This document shows, in pieces, positions 1 to 12,829 of a stretch of DNA of 64,000 nucleotides. The stretch spans positions 16,870,113-16,934,112 of the forward strand of contig OZ022587.1 of NCBI GenBank assembly GCA_963669155.1, written 5' to 3'. The position numbers and the translations under genes are program-made. How positions within the stretch are numbered: position 1 is the stretch's first letter; every line of letters begins with the position of its first letter. Origin of the DNA: Arbacia lixula. Taxonomy: Eukaryota > Echinodermata > Echinoidea > Arbacioida > Arbaciidae. The notes beneath the pieces were generated by a model, which was not told the DNA's origin, did no database searches, and worked only from the letters and a program-made list of their open reading frames with translations.

Positions 1-954
1 AAACCTAATTCTAAATATTATTAAAAACGGGTACATAGATACTATTGTATATTTCTGCTTTTATTAAAACCAACTTAACTAAATGGTATACTTTCCCTTT
101 AATCGCGTGTGCCTTACCGACGTAAAGACGTAACAGAGGTATGGTAAGGGTTAACGTAGAGGCAAGGTTAACATAGTGGGGGAGATGGCCGGAGGAAGAA
201 GGGGGAGGGGGGTCACGTGGGGGGCATCCGGTTACCCCTATTTCTCAAAGTCGAGGGGTAATTGGAATGACAAGGAGTTGACGATACGAGATAACAACTC
301 GAGATGTTGCGATGCCCTTTTTATCAGTTGGCCATCTTCCATCCTTCCGTCTGGTTCATGTTTATATTTCAGGTCATTTTTGTCAGTAAACACGATCTAG
401 TGCCAACTTCGTAAAGAAACATGTAATGTGCAATATGTAACAAACAATACATACAATTTTGACAGGAAATAATTATGAAAGCTCAATTTGGTTTGCCGAG
501 ATTGATTTCGTTATTATATTCCATATTTATGAATCTCAATTGAGGATCATGATACACATCAATATTTGGTGTTGTGGTATGTAGATTATATCTTGGGTAA
601 CCTTAATTGTCTGTGCGTGGTTATCTTGAATACAAAAATACAATATTTCATGGCTGATTTCATGACATTTATTGAAAACGATAATAAGGAAAATTACATG
701 AGCAATCTATTCCACTCTTTTGTATATGATTTTTTTTTTTATATAATTATATATATAAAATGATTTATAAATATCCATCATAAACATTATGAAAATAATT
801 GGAATAATAGTATATCGTTTTGAGATAGATTAGTGGAGATTGATGAATCATAATCATGTGCAATATATATCTCCTTTAATAGTGGAGAAAGACGGTAGGA
901 TAAGCACTCCTTGATTACAGTGCCAAATATAGGAATAAGGACAGATAAACGAGA
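1..954. other. Intergenic, no gene seen
   Basis: AT-rich unique-looking sequence. Short open frames exist (for example 176-400 and 566-763), but they resemble no family I recognise, have no splice-site context and show no coding-like composition. A short poly-T/AT run sits near 730-760. Confidence 0.5.
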
Positions 955-1430
955 GAACGAGGGAGAGGGGGGGGGGGGCGGGCGGGGAGATGAGAGAGAG
1001 AAAGATAAAGGGAGACAGGCAGAGAGAAAGCGATAGCAGGAGAGAGGAGGAGGAGGAGGAGGAGGAGGAGGAGGAGGAGGAGGAGGAGGAGAGAGAGGAA
1101 AAGACAGAGAAAGAGAGAGAGAAGGGGGGCAGATATACAGATATAGCGAGAGTAAAAGACAAAGACAGAGGGAGAAACAAAGACAAAGAGAGAGATAGAG
1201 AGAGAGGGAGAGAGAGAGAAGGAGAAAGAAAGCGACAGAGGGAGAGAGGAAGAAAGAAAGAGAGATATAGGCCTAGAGACAAACATAGGGAGAGAGAGAG
1301 GGGGGGGGGGGGTAGAGACAGATAGACAAGCAGAGGGAGAGACCAAGACCAAGACAAAGACAGAGAGAACGGAAACGACAGAGAAGCGGGGGGGGGGGGA
1401 GAGGGGGGAGGGGAGAGAGAAATTGCCCAC
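955..1430. repeat. Purine-rich (GA/GGA) simple-sequence tract
   Basis: Almost unbroken purine strand made of GA, GGA, GGGA and poly-G runs. A pure GGA block of about 16 units spans roughly 1,045-1,091. Open frames on both strands here (Arg/Glu-rich on plus, Ser/Leu/Pro-rich on minus) are translations of the repeat, not genes. Confidence 0.9.
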
Positions 1431-2139
1431 GCACTACTTCCACCTATCCGCCAACGCTAATCCGATACCCCGCATCTTTCAGCCAATAACGTGTTCGTAA
1501 GTGCGGTATCAAGCCTGATGCTTGGCAGACGACATCTACTCCTTGTCACGCGCACACTAGGCGGGATGAAATACGCATACTCCGGAATGTGAATTCCGCT
1601 CTGCATCCTTACGCCGCCGCACACACAATGTGCTCCATACAGTACGCATTTACCTCTTTCTACCACTGTGCGTAGTACTTATACGAACGCCAAGCGCCGC
1701 TGCCATAGACACAATACAACCTTCCTACATCTTCCAAGCGACCATTTGGATTAATACAAATATACCACTGGCGGATTTATATCAGCTTTGCCGGCCGCAT
1801 GTATATCGTGAAGGCAGCACAACGAAGGGCGGTTGGGTAAGCAAATCCTTAAATTACTACTCTTGAAATGTCAATGGGGGATTTGCATCATCAGTGGGGT
1901 TTTGCATTTGAGCTTTCACGAGATGGATGTAGAATCGTACACGCCCGGTGTGTACATGGCTACCTAGATAGGTACGCGCGGAGCTCTTAACACTGTAGAT
2001 TCGCCGTGTGTGTGTGTGTACACTCTTACGTGTTGTCGTACTAAGATATTAAAATACTTCAAGGAGGATTACGTCATCGGTTCGCATTCACGTCGTGTGT
2101 ATGGGCGCTTCCGGGTACGAAAATACATCTTTTTGATGT
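1431..2139. other. Unassigned, CpG-richer stretch
   Basis: Between two GA tracts. 1,480-1,700 has noticeably more CpG than its neighbours, but neither frame matches a family I know and no convincing donor/acceptor pair frames an exon. A short GT run lies near 2,006-2,020. Confidence 0.4.
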
Positions 2140-2240
2140 CGAGAGAGATGGAGAGAGAGAGAGAGAGAGAGAGAGGGGGTGGGTGGGGGAGGGAGGGGGA
2201 GAAAGAGAGGGAGAGAGAGGGAGGGAGGGAGGGAAGGAGA
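2140..2240. repeat. (GA)n / GGGA simple repeat
   Basis: GA dinucleotide run followed by degenerate GGGA and GGGT units. Minus-strand Ser/Leu/Pro and plus-strand Arg/Glu frames here are artefacts of the repeat. Confidence 0.9.
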
Positions 2241-3029
2241 CATAACAATACGTTTGTGCAGCAATTAGACTGGATATACATGCGATAGATCTCTAACAGT
2301 AGCACTAATCAACAAATGGACTGTCGACACTCTGTGTACCATAATAATTATAAAGCTCTTTCGGAAGGAGCCATCCCTGGAGCCAGTAACCACGATAACC
2401 GTAATAAATTCAATGTGACTGCATGACTCATGCACTACTCATAGCTTCATGTGGGTGCGCATCTAATTCCATTAGGTCATGCAAGCATTTCAATTCATTG
2501 AACATGTTGAGATCCCATGAGCTTTTATATCCATCGTCTTCAAACATCATCATGATCATTGAACATGGAAATCGTCTTCAAACCTTGGATATTCAAAATC
2601 TGATACTAAGATTTGTTTTCAAAATCAAACTAAATTCAATTCAATGATTGGAATCGTCATCTCGCCGTTTAAGCTGAATTGCATGACAATAATTTATAAA
2701 CAATATCTTAAAACGTGAACAAATGAAAATAAGTAAAGGGAATACATAGATTTAAACAAAATAGTGAGTGAAAAATATGATATTTAAGTAAAAGTTGAAC
2801 ATCAACATGATAAAACATGAGAAAGCTTAAAATCACTGCCAACTGGTCAATTCATACATCATGCTTCGATTTGTTTTCATGGCTGAATGCAAAATCAAAA
2901 TTTATTAGAGGGCTATTCACAGAATAATACATGTGAATCTGTACCACATAATCATGACTCACTCTCATGACTGTGAACATGGAGAAGTTCTTCTTTTTTT
3001 TGTCGTCCTCGTTATCATTCTCGTAATTG
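2241..3029. other. Intergenic, no gene seen
   Basis: AT-rich. A short AAATTCAATTCAAT run at 2,630-2,645 resembles the 5-bp-repeat tails of L2/CR1-like retroposons, but no body is recognisable upstream. Confidence 0.4.
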
Positions 3030-3512
3030 TGCCTTCGTTCCTCTGTGCCACAATATTGTGCATTTGACATGTTTGAAATGATGAGCCATATGAAATGTTT
3101 AGAGTTTGATGTGTTCTCCTTGCCAAATGATGCTGTCAATCTTAAAGCATGGTGATCATTAAAGGGTGCCAAAAACCGTACAATGCTATGGAATAAGTTT
3201 CGATTTTTTTTTGGTTATTATCCGCGTTGCTCCTTCATCGCGTTCCTCCTTCCCCAAATATCGTTCATTTGACATGACATGTTCAGTTCAGTTCAGTTCA
3301 AATTTATTCAATCAGTCATAAAAAATACATGAATATACAGACTTTGATAAAACATGGGATTAGGAGCCCCTTGAAGTTCAAAGGAACTTGTAGGTGGGGC
3401 ACCACCATGACATACATATAGAACAAATCAAATTGTGCCTTCAAATGTACAAATGTTTGAAATGATGAGCCCCAATAAATGTTTATAGTTTGATGTGTTC
3501 TCCTTGCTTTTG
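3030..3512. repeat. Degenerate local duplication with LINE-like tail
   Basis: The phrase GTTTGAAATGATGAGCC, followed by TTTGATGTGTTCTCCTTGC, occurs near 3,068-3,122 and again near 3,453-3,507, so this is a local duplication about 385 bp apart. Between the copies, 3,280-3,312 holds a (GTTCA)n run abutting AAATTTATTCAAT. On the minus strand that reads as an L2/CR1-type 3' tail (TTGAACTGAACTGAA). The tail assignment is inference; no reverse-transcriptase frame is present. Confidence 0.45.
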
Positions 3513-5419
3513 CAGGCATAGCCTGATGTTCTTATTACTTATAACTCACATTGCAGAGTACTTCGTTGGACTACCGGTCTATTTTGTCCAACTATACAAT
3601 GATAGATATCAATGATGTTATAACAGATATATCATAATATTCTACGTATGGTTATAGGTTTTTATTTTATGTTTATCATGGAAAATCCCCTGTGAGATGA
3701 ACGTGCTACATGGTGGACAAACCAGTAATATAATTAATATATACGATAGCATGTCTTGTCAAAGAAAAGAGTACCATCAAGCACATTTTTATATATTTTT
3801 GCCCAAAATATATATTATGTCTAAAATAAACATAGGTACCTTATTCGAAACTTGTGCGAAGGAGGGGAGGGGGGGGGGGGGAGAGAACTCGGACTCCGCA
3901 GCCCCCCCCCCCCCCCCCTCTGCACCATTCAAATGTCATAGAGCTGCCACGACTGAAATGGAAAGTTTTTCGCTTCGATATTAGAAATGATAATAATTGG
4001 ACGATCAATAATTGAGAAAGATATGAAAATTACTACAAAGCATTACAGTTTTACCCGCTTGATGTATGTGATCACAAATTCATAATTACGATCATTTCAT
4101 TTCATGTCATTAATTGATTACCACACACAACAAACTTTCATTTTCATGGTCATAAACAAGCTGAACATGAGAACGGAAGAGCAGTAAGCACATCTTGGAC
4201 AGAAAGTCCAGAAACATAATTTGAATACATTGTGCGACATTAAGTGTTTTTAAAATAGTGCACGTTACACCGTATATATTGTAGTGAATACACGTTAAAC
4301 CTTAGGTGTCTGACATGATACAGTATGTCATGCTATTTCTGCAGAGTTTATGTGGGTTCAACTTGCGGACAAAAGTACATATGGCAGACAAAAGAGTTAC
4401 GTGAGAAGGTAAGTTCATAACAGGAAATGAAAAGACTCTGTCGTTATTTTGTTTTTTGGTAGCTTTGTGTTTGGCAATAACTTAAACAAACATGTGCACA
4501 ATGATCGTGTATCATTCGGAAATATCAGGTATCATGCTAATTAGACAAAACCGTACGAATTGTATGTTGCGATATCGCGTGTCAGGACGGGGACGTCATG
4601 TTAATAGATTGAGCATGTTGAGATACGTGCATGAATATTATACTACTATGTATCAGAGTAATCTTCATCGCAATTGCACCGTGCACGTGGTATAGAATAC
4701 TATAATATACGGCTCCAGTGAACAACGTGTATAGCTATTCGTTTTGGGAGTAGTGTTTATCACCGACCGATGTTTTTTTTTTTTTTTTACTCCTGAATAA
4801 TTTAAATCCATTATATCATTGCAAACCTTTTCTGTAGCTGGATGTGTTGTTCTGACAATTCAGTGAAATTTTAATCATCATGATTATTGTTTTATCACTA
4901 GACGAAGCGTAAACATATCATATTATACGTGGAGAGGTACAGAGAGGTACAGAGAGAGAGAGAGAGAGAAAGATTGATACGGGAGCAGGGTTTGACGAAG
5001 GGAGAGAGCGAATGAGCACGAATTAGGATACGTATCATGATTATTCCATCTACATCGTTCATCGCAATAAAGAAATCGTACATAAATTTCAGAATAAAAT
5101 GCATAACATAAACATTCATAATATCGGATAATATTGACCGAAATGACGTCAGCAAAGGGCAACATACATTGCACTGATGTTAACCATGTCAGTAAGCGGG
5201 CACGTGACCACAGTTGACCAATCCACTACCAATAACGGTAGCTATTCTAAAAGAGTAACGTCAATAATTCCGTCAATATTTCACGAAGGGTCATTAATGA
5301 CATTATACGTACGGTGCAATGGTGATTGTAGACCGTTTTAATCGCGTTTACAATGTACTGAGAGCAATAATGTCCATCTCCTTCCTCAATTCCCTTACCG
5401 ACACCCCCCCCCCCCCCCC
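3513..5419. other. Intergenic with short homopolymers
   Basis: No gene seen. Contains a poly-G run then a poly-C run (about 3,865-3,918) that could pair with each other, a poly-T run (4,771-4,788), a GA run (4,940-4,972) and a poly-C run (5,403-5,419). Confidence 0.5.
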
Positions 5420-5532
5420 TTTTTGCCTTTCATTTCCATTTCCTTCCTATTTTCTTTTATGATTTACTTACAGTGTTTTTGTCCATTTTCCATATTTTGT
5501 CCATATTTGTTTTTACCTGCAAATGACACAAT
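5420..5532 (+). repeat. Family J fragment (partial)
   Basis: Shares TTTTTGTCCATTTTCC and the end phrase ACCTGCAAAwGACAC with the copies at 18.2 kb and 25.1 kb. The left part is too diverged to place a boundary. Confidence 0.35.
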
Positions 5533-5636
5533 GTGTAAAAATATGCGTTCACTTATTGAATTTGGATTCAAGTGTCAATTCCATAGCAGGTTTCATAACA
5601 TACACTACAGCTCAAAGGAATTGGCACGGGTAAAGG

Positions 5637-6110
5637 TAAAATTACTACTAAAACCGAATTTCACATTCGTTTGCCGCAATAAAGTCTCATTTTGACGAAA
5701 ATTGGAAAAAAAAGCACGCCTCCAGTGACGTATGAGAAGTCAAAATGCCATAAATGCCAACGGCGTAAATTAAATGTTTTATTCACGAAATTCAAACAAT
5801 ACGTTACCAATGGGAACCCCAAAGCTTGTCCGAGGTTTGTCTGAGTAGCAACAACGAATAGATTCAAAGTACATTCCATCCATTGAATATGAATGACAAG
5901 ATACAGGTGAATGCAATAACGCGTTACTATATTAGGGGGAAAGTTGTGAATACATTACGAAAATTGTCTATTGTTGACTCCCGTACAATCTATGGAATTT
6001 TGACTCCTCATACGTCACTGGGGGCGTGCGTTTTTTTTCAAATTTTCGTCAAAATGAGACTTTATTGCGGCAAACGAATGTGAAATTCGTTTTCAGTGGA
6101 TAATTTTACA
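5637..6110. mobile_element. MITE-like TIR element (family I)
   Basis: About 115-bp terminal inverted repeats: 5,637-5,754 is matched in reverse complement by about 5,993-6,110. Both arms contain CGAATTTCACATTCGTTTGC followed by a poly-A-flanked GCACGC..CAGTGACGTATGA segment. As a result the two strands give near-identical short frames ending in the same residues. The ~240-bp core (ACGTTACCAATGG..AAAGCTTGTCCGAG..AACGCGTTACTA) recurs without these arms near 9,341-9,470 and, inverted, at 36,735-36,935. No transposase, so non-autonomous. The mobilising superfamily is not evident. Confidence 0.7.
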
Positions 6111-6369
6111 TAGATCAGTGGGAACTTAGTTTTCTAATTTAGTAACCCTTTAAGTGTGTTTTCTTTTTGGCAATATCAATATTGAAAACGAAGAAATAAA
6201 ATTTGAGACATTATTAGATGAGTATAACTGTAGGTAATTTCCTTGCCCTATTTACAGAAACGAATTTCAAAACATGAAATTCGAAACTACCAGGTTATAT
6301 ATCATTTGTGAAAACAATATTTGTTCTACCCCCCCCCCCTCTGTCTGCACTTCTCTCATACCTCATCCA

Positions 6370-6374
6370 CCCAC

Positions 6375-6408
<34 letters not shown>

Positions 6409-6445
6409 GCACACACACACACACACTCACACACACGTGTACACA
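6370..6445. repeat. (CA)n microsatellite
   Basis: Alternating CA with a few TA/GC interruptions. Frames rich in Thr/His over it are artefacts. Confidence 0.9.
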
Positions 6446-6569
6446 CATTATTATATACGCATATATGTCACTTACGTAAACAGACACACATACACACTCT
6501 GATATATAAACATATAGACATGCGCTTCTACAACTGTAAAAACTACTGAATTGCAGTACGTGTATTATC

Positions 6570-6960
6570 TTTCTCTCACTCCGCCCCCCTTCTCTCTCTC
6601 CCTCTCTAATAGCCCCATCCGCATTTTCTCTCTCTCTCTCTCTCTCTCTCCCTTTCTCCCCTCCACCCATAATTCTCTCTTTCTCCCCATCTTTCTCTCA
6701 CCCTCGTCTCTCCCTCCCTTTCTCTCACCCTCGTCTCTCCCTCCCTTTATCTCACCCTCGTCTCTCCCTCCCTCTCGCTCTCTCGTCCCTCCTCTCTTGC
6801 TCCCTCTCTTTCTCTCGCTCTCTCGTTCTCTCCCTTTCTCTCCCTTATCTCTCTCTCCCCATCCCCACTCTCTATCTCTCTCTATCTCTCCCCATCTCTT
6901 TCTCACCCGTTCTCCCTCTCTCTCACGTTCTCTCTCTGTCTTTATTCCTCACTCTCCACC
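6570..6960. repeat. (CT)n pyrimidine tract with ~30-bp minisatellite
   Basis: CT-rich strand nearly 400 bp long. Within 6,690-6,775 a unit of about 30 bp containing TCACCCTCGTCTCTCCC repeats three times. The long frames on both strands are repeat translations. Confidence 0.9.
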
Positions 6961-7239
6961 TGTTCGCTTATTCAATTTGCTTCTCATTAGTACAGTTTAG
7001 TAGAATAAATATGCGCAGTCGTTATTTTTACTGATTTTCTATTTTTACTTGAAAAATACGCATTTTTACTATTAGCATGATAAGAACAATTATACTCTGC
7101 AACCACTTAAATTCAAGATTGATAATTAATGCTATTCATAACTGACGTGGCTTGAATAACAGCTGCTATGGTATAGCTACATGATATCCTGCTATACATA
7201 CAAAACAACTGTCAGGACTGTTACTATATGTACCATGTA

Positions 7240-7368
7240 CTACTGCTGCTACTACTGCTGCTATTGATGCTACTGCTACCTGTATTATGATTACCTCTAC
7301 TGCTACTACTACTACTTCTACTTCAATTATTACTACTACTACTGCTACTACTGCTACTACTACTACTC

Positions 7369-7402
<34 letters not shown>

Positions 7403-7415
7403 TACTTACTACCAC
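7240..7415. repeat. (CTA)n trinucleotide repeat
   Basis: Imperfect CTA/CTG units over about 175 bp; the Thr-rich frame at 7,287-7,580 is produced by it. Confidence 0.9.
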
Positions 7416-8030
7416 TGCTACCCTGTGCAATTGCGGCATCTCCAGCACAGTTATGAACATTGCCTTTCGAGTTGGATAAGGTTAAAGACAGCCAGTCCCT
7501 TTTTCAGATCACCACAAAACCATCGAAACATTGGCAAAACATATAGAGAAGTGTTAGCAAGCTCTATATTCACAATTTGAAACTGATACGTAGTGTAAAA
7601 TTCAAATAATGCACGTAAACAACGTCTGATTAATAGTCTTTACCTCGGGCTCTTAGCAGTTTGTGTTGAAACATCTGCTTTATTGATTAATCTGTTTATT
7701 AAATTATAAAACGCATTATGAAAAAAATTGTTCTTTAGAAGGAATCATCTCCAAAGTTTGGTAATTACTCATAAAATTAGGATTTCACACATGTATAATA
7801 ACCACATAGATACTGTAACAAAGACTAATACTTTCTTCGTAGTACGAAAAAAAGTCGGTTTGAAATATTACGGCTGAAATTTTTTACATATATAGAAAGC
7901 TTCAACATGCTATATTCTTAGAAATGGTCTTGAATCATATTTTCTTCAATTTACGATCGTGATAGACGATTTCAAATTTTAAGCTTGCAAAAGGGACGGA
8001 CAATCTTTAATGGAAGCATGAACCTACGAT
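7416..8030. other. Intergenic, no gene seen
   Basis: AT-rich. The only recurring phrase is GCAAAAGGGACGG near 7,986-8,000, seen again near 34,800, possibly the edge of an unrecognised repeat. Confidence 0.4.
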
Positions 8031-8748
8031 GGTTGGACTGCGCTCGGATAGACTTACTTTGATCTATGTTGACCGCCGCCTCATAAAAATTCAAGACAGT
8101 TTCAAACAATACGCTGTATTTCTAATTAGGCAGTGCCTTCCTCTGAATAACAAAAGAAAATCTGGTTTGAGAAATATGTCAACCGTTTAGCCTTCGCTGG
8201 GAGTTCATAGCTGATCTTATTACACATACTGGAAATGAGATTGGGGGTGAGCGAAGGGAAATTTTGATGAAATTGTAGAAAGAATTTGGTCCGTAACTTT
8301 TTCGCACATCTCCGCACATGAAATCGAGGTTGTTTCCATGGAAGGTGAAACACTCGATAAACAATTTACAAGATATTTGTAAGGAAATATGATTGGCCAG
8401 TGTGCGATATGGAGGTATTTCTCTGACATGTTTTCGACAGTATTCTCGATTTATCAAAAACAAAACAAAACACGAAGCAACAATACAATCTGAAATTCAC
8501 AGAATCGTATCAGTATACGATGTTCTACTACTGCACATGCACTTCAGTACATAAAGTGGTTCTGAAATCTTCTGCGCATACAGAATATATCCTCTAAATG
8601 CATCCCAAATTTGTCTTGCATATTTTGCGGCGGACCTCCTTCGATCAAAGAACCAAACGCGTAAAATATTCTGTTGAGCTATCAATGAACGCAACTGGGG
8701 AGGGAATAAATTACTCTTCGTGCCGACTCCAGTTCTAACACCTTCCTG
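8031..8748 (+). repeat. 0.7-kb interspersed repeat, copy H1
   Basis: Matches 48,985-49,688 over its full length, roughly nine bases in ten by eye with small indels. It begins at GGACTGCGCTCGGATAGACT and ends at GACTCCAGTTCTAACACC. No terminal inverted repeat, LTR or poly-A tail is visible, and the short frames the copies share are broken by indels. Class unknown. Confidence 0.75.
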
Positions 8749-10017
8749 GTGAAATGCACTCTTAAAGGGCCCCTGTCATCAAAATATATGTTGACTTCTG
8801 CTGATGCAACTTAATATGAATATAACAAAATCGCTAACTGTTCAATGGAAATATGTGTCCTATACTTTAAAATATTTTTTCTATATTTTTTCCCAGCACT
8901 GATAAGCCCCGCCTCCAAAATATCCTCCAACTCAAGATTCCCCCTGTGATATAGGTTGTTCTCAGTATACAGCGTTGACTATGTACAAATGAATAGGCCT
9001 AGAGTTGTACTTTCCGTATTCGTGCCTTCCAGCAGGTGATTGGACTCTTTCACTATGACGTCACAATTAAGTCAAGACACAGACGGTCGATGATTGTGAA
9101 ATGACTCGTTAAAACAAGAAATATGAAAAGTGCACATTTGGCAGGCCACTACCAGACGATTGTCTTCAAATATCGCGTTTGCGTAACCCATTTTGACGGG
9201 TTTTCTTCAGCGGCTTAATTAGGATTACTAAGAAAATATGTCAGCTAGATCATATACATTAATATGATTCATACTGACTGTGTGGGTATGTATGTGTGTG
9301 TGCGCTTTCAGCCAGTAGACCATTTTCGTTATGTAATCAAAAGATACGTTACTAATGGCAACCCAAAGCTTGTCCGAGTAGTAACACTTACTACTAATAG
9401 ATTCAGAGTGCATTCCACTAATTGAAACTAAATCACTAAATATGGCGAATGGCATTACGCGTTACTACGCAGTTTAAAATAAAATTATTAATACATAATG
9501 AAAAAGGGTCGATGAATGCATTGCATTCATTAAAAATGCATTAAAATCGTTTGTTAAAGTAACATCTGTATTCAAATGCATTGTAACAACATCAATGAAT
9601 TTGTCGACCCAAAATAGATCTTGTTGCAAACTGAATGTGTTCATCATATTCAGAGGAATCTGCAGTAGTATATGGGACCCATCCTCGCGACAGAAACTCT
9701 CTACTATGATCAAGCATCGCGTTAGCGTTTGATGTCAGGATTGGAAAAACATGATTATGATTTTGGGACGATTACGTTACTATGGTTACGACTCGATCCT
9801 GAAATCGACCCAGGATTACGGTTGGCCCGTTTGCCAGGATGATGAGCCCTATCATTTATCAACCATAGAACATTTTCTATTAATCTGTATCTTTTATGTG
9901 TCTTTTTTCTTCACTAGTAAAAATGCACACAAATACCATAGAGTAGCATTGCCACGAGTTGGCTTATATCTCGCACAGACATGGTTAAGACGCTTATATT
10001 TTTGTAATAAACATAAA
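8749..10017. other. Intergenic with a family I core fragment
   Basis: No gene seen. 8,773 starts a TTAAAGGGCCCCTGTCATC phrase that resembles other TTAA-bounded MITE ends, but no partner end was found. 9,341-9,470 repeats the core of the 5.6-kb element (ACGTTACTAATGG..CTTGTCCGAG). 9,915-9,985 carries a weak family E end (CACACAAATACCATAGAGTA). Confidence 0.45.
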
Positions 10018-10023
10018 TCTCTT

Positions 10024-10055
<32 letters not shown>

Positions 10056-10133
10056 CCCCCCCCCTCTCTCACCCCCCCCCCTCTCTCACCCCCCCCTCTC
10101 TCTCTCTCCCTCTCTCCTCCCCCCTCTCTCTAT
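10018..10133. repeat. (CT)n/poly-C tract
   Basis: CT dinucleotides broken by C8-9 runs, ending in TATATATGTA. The Tc1 element inserted into the terminal TA. Confidence 0.9.
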
Positions 10134-10140
10134 ATATGTA

Positions 10141-10335
10141 CAGTTGTCCTCAAAATTATTCATACCCTTGTTAATTTTTATGATTTTTTATTTTTGTGAT
10201 GTGTGTATATCAGTTATATGTGACCAACATGTGAAAGAATAACAACAATACACAATTCAAGAAATTCATCATTTCAGGGGTATTTTATTCATGGATTTTC
10301 AAAAAATGCCATGTTCAAAATTATTCATACCCTAG
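10141..10335. repeat. Tc1 inverted repeat with two DRs, transposase 3' side
   Basis: Outer direct repeat 10,141-10,168; inner direct repeat about 10,311-10,335 (TTCAAAATTATTCATACCCT). Both are in the same orientation and are presumed transposase binding sites by analogy with IR/DR Tc1 elements. Confidence 0.88.
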
Positions 10336-10359
10336 GTTTACTGAGTCCAATGTCTTTCT

Positions 10360-11427
<1,068 letters not shown>

Positions 11428-11604
11428 TTAAAGTCTTATGGAAAGATGCTATGTGTTTGACAATAGTTTAACATTTGGTCAACAAAAAAGGTATTTAATC
11501 CATTGGAACATCTTGAAATAACTATAGGACAAAGATTAACACATTCTCAGGAAAGGAAAACAATGGATACTATGAAGAAAGAACATTTTTGTTGAGGTAT
11601 TGTC

Positions 11605-11819
11605 AGGGGTATGAATAATTCTGAACATGAGGGAAAAATAACTTTTGGACTTATCTATTATTATGCAAATGAAGTTTAGCCAACTCATATGTGAATTTGT
11701 GCATAGCAACAAGTAGACAAAAGATACACAGGAAGTACCAACATAATAGCTTTTACAAAGGAAGAATCTAACAAAGACTGTTATTTTCAATGGGGTATGA
11801 ATAATTTTGAGGACAACTG
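11605..11819. repeat. Tc1 inverted repeat with two DRs, transposase 5' side
   Basis: Inner direct repeat 11,605-11,630 (GGGGTATGAATAATTCTGAA) and outer repeat about 11,791-11,819 (GGTATGAATAATTTTGAGGA). They mirror the other end. The 219 bp between the ATG and the inner repeat would hold the transposase promoter. Confidence 0.88.
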
Positions 11820-11821
11820 TA

Positions 11822-12250
11822 TATAAATAGTAACCTAATGGGCAATACAAACCACAATAATCCTTTGTGTGCCGCTCAATATGCTTCTCAATGTGAGTTG
11901 TGTATATTATTAGTGAAATAATCCATAAGAGAGATATGTTATGGGTTAATATAGTATTGAGTGTATGCACATGAGTAGACGCATTTGAACAGGTGGAAAG
12001 ATGTCAAGCTGAATTGCAGAGTCATTGAGTTGTGTTAATAAAGCAACAATATTTGCATTTTATGATGTGATTTATAACTAATTAAATCAATGATAAGCGA
12101 GGACTATGTGTTGATAAACTAAACGAGCAATAGTATGATATAATTTAAAACTGTCATATCAATGATAAACGAGAGTTAAGTATTAGTTCGTAAATAAAAC
12201 CACAAAATCCTTATCTTTGACATTCGATTCTTAATAGCCCTTACATTACC
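11822..12250. other. Intergenic, no gene seen
   Basis: AT-rich flank of the Tc1 element; nothing recognisable. Confidence 0.4.
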
Positions 12251-12410
12251 AGGGCACCGTTGCATAAAACTTATCATTAATGGTAACTCTGTCATCAGTG
12301 GTAACTACCATGGTAACACTGCTCGACAGTCAATCAAATTCAAGGTTTCGATAGAAGTTGCCATTGATAGCAAAGTTACTACCAGTGGTAAGTTTTATGC
12401 AACAGGGGTC
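12251..12410. mobile_element. Family A MITE-like element, copy 1
   Basis: About 160 bp with inverted ends: CCGTTGCATAAAACTTATCA on the left, AAGTTTTATGCAACAGGGG on the right. Internal GGTAACTACCATGGTAAC is itself palindromic, and a CAATCAAATTCAAGG phrase marks the middle. Copies at 18.35, 32.4 and 50.9 kb share ends and middle. Non-coding; autonomous partner unknown. Confidence 0.75.
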
Positions 12411-12829
12411 TGGCCTTTAAAAAAAAACATTGGCTCACCACACATGTTCATAAGAGAGAGAGAGAGTTATTCTGTTATAACATCCCGTTTCCTAATAAGA
12501 AACGTAAATAAACATGATATAATTTGTGGGAAATCACGATAACAACTTTATCAACACTAGTAACTCTGAGGCGATCTTCTTTTTCCCCAATGCCTATGTA
12601 AACAAAGTTGTCACTTAAATCAGTTTATCATGTTATCATTACACATTTGTACATGGAAAGGTCACGTCTTAAAGCTAACGGGATTCGCGAAACTAATGTT
12701 TGAGTGAGCCAGTTTGTGCCAATAGAATTTCCTTCTGCTAATGTATTTCTCAGCGGGCTAATGCCGATGCAAAATCAGGTCTTCCTGTCCCAAGCAGGTC
12801 ACAATATTCCTTGCTTTAAAATAAGAACG
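12411..12829. other. Intergenic, no gene seen
   Basis: Contains a short GA run near 12,454-12,468; otherwise unremarkable sequence leading into the CpG-dense block. Confidence 0.4.

Noticed and set aside
854..1430. Long overlapping frames on both strands (Ser/Leu/Pro-rich and Arg/Glu-rich)
   Set aside because: Pure products of GA/GGA simple sequence; the same explains frames at 6.5-7.0, 15.6-15.9, 25.7-26.2, 52.4-52.7 and 63.2-63.5 kb.
8126..8463. Minus-strand frames that recur at 49.1-49.4 kb
   Set aside because: Shared because the DNA repeat is shared; indels between the copies shift the frames, so no selection on protein.
9751..10242. 163-residue plus-strand frame
   Set aside because: Covers a CT microsatellite and the edge of the Tc1 inverted repeat; no family resemblance.
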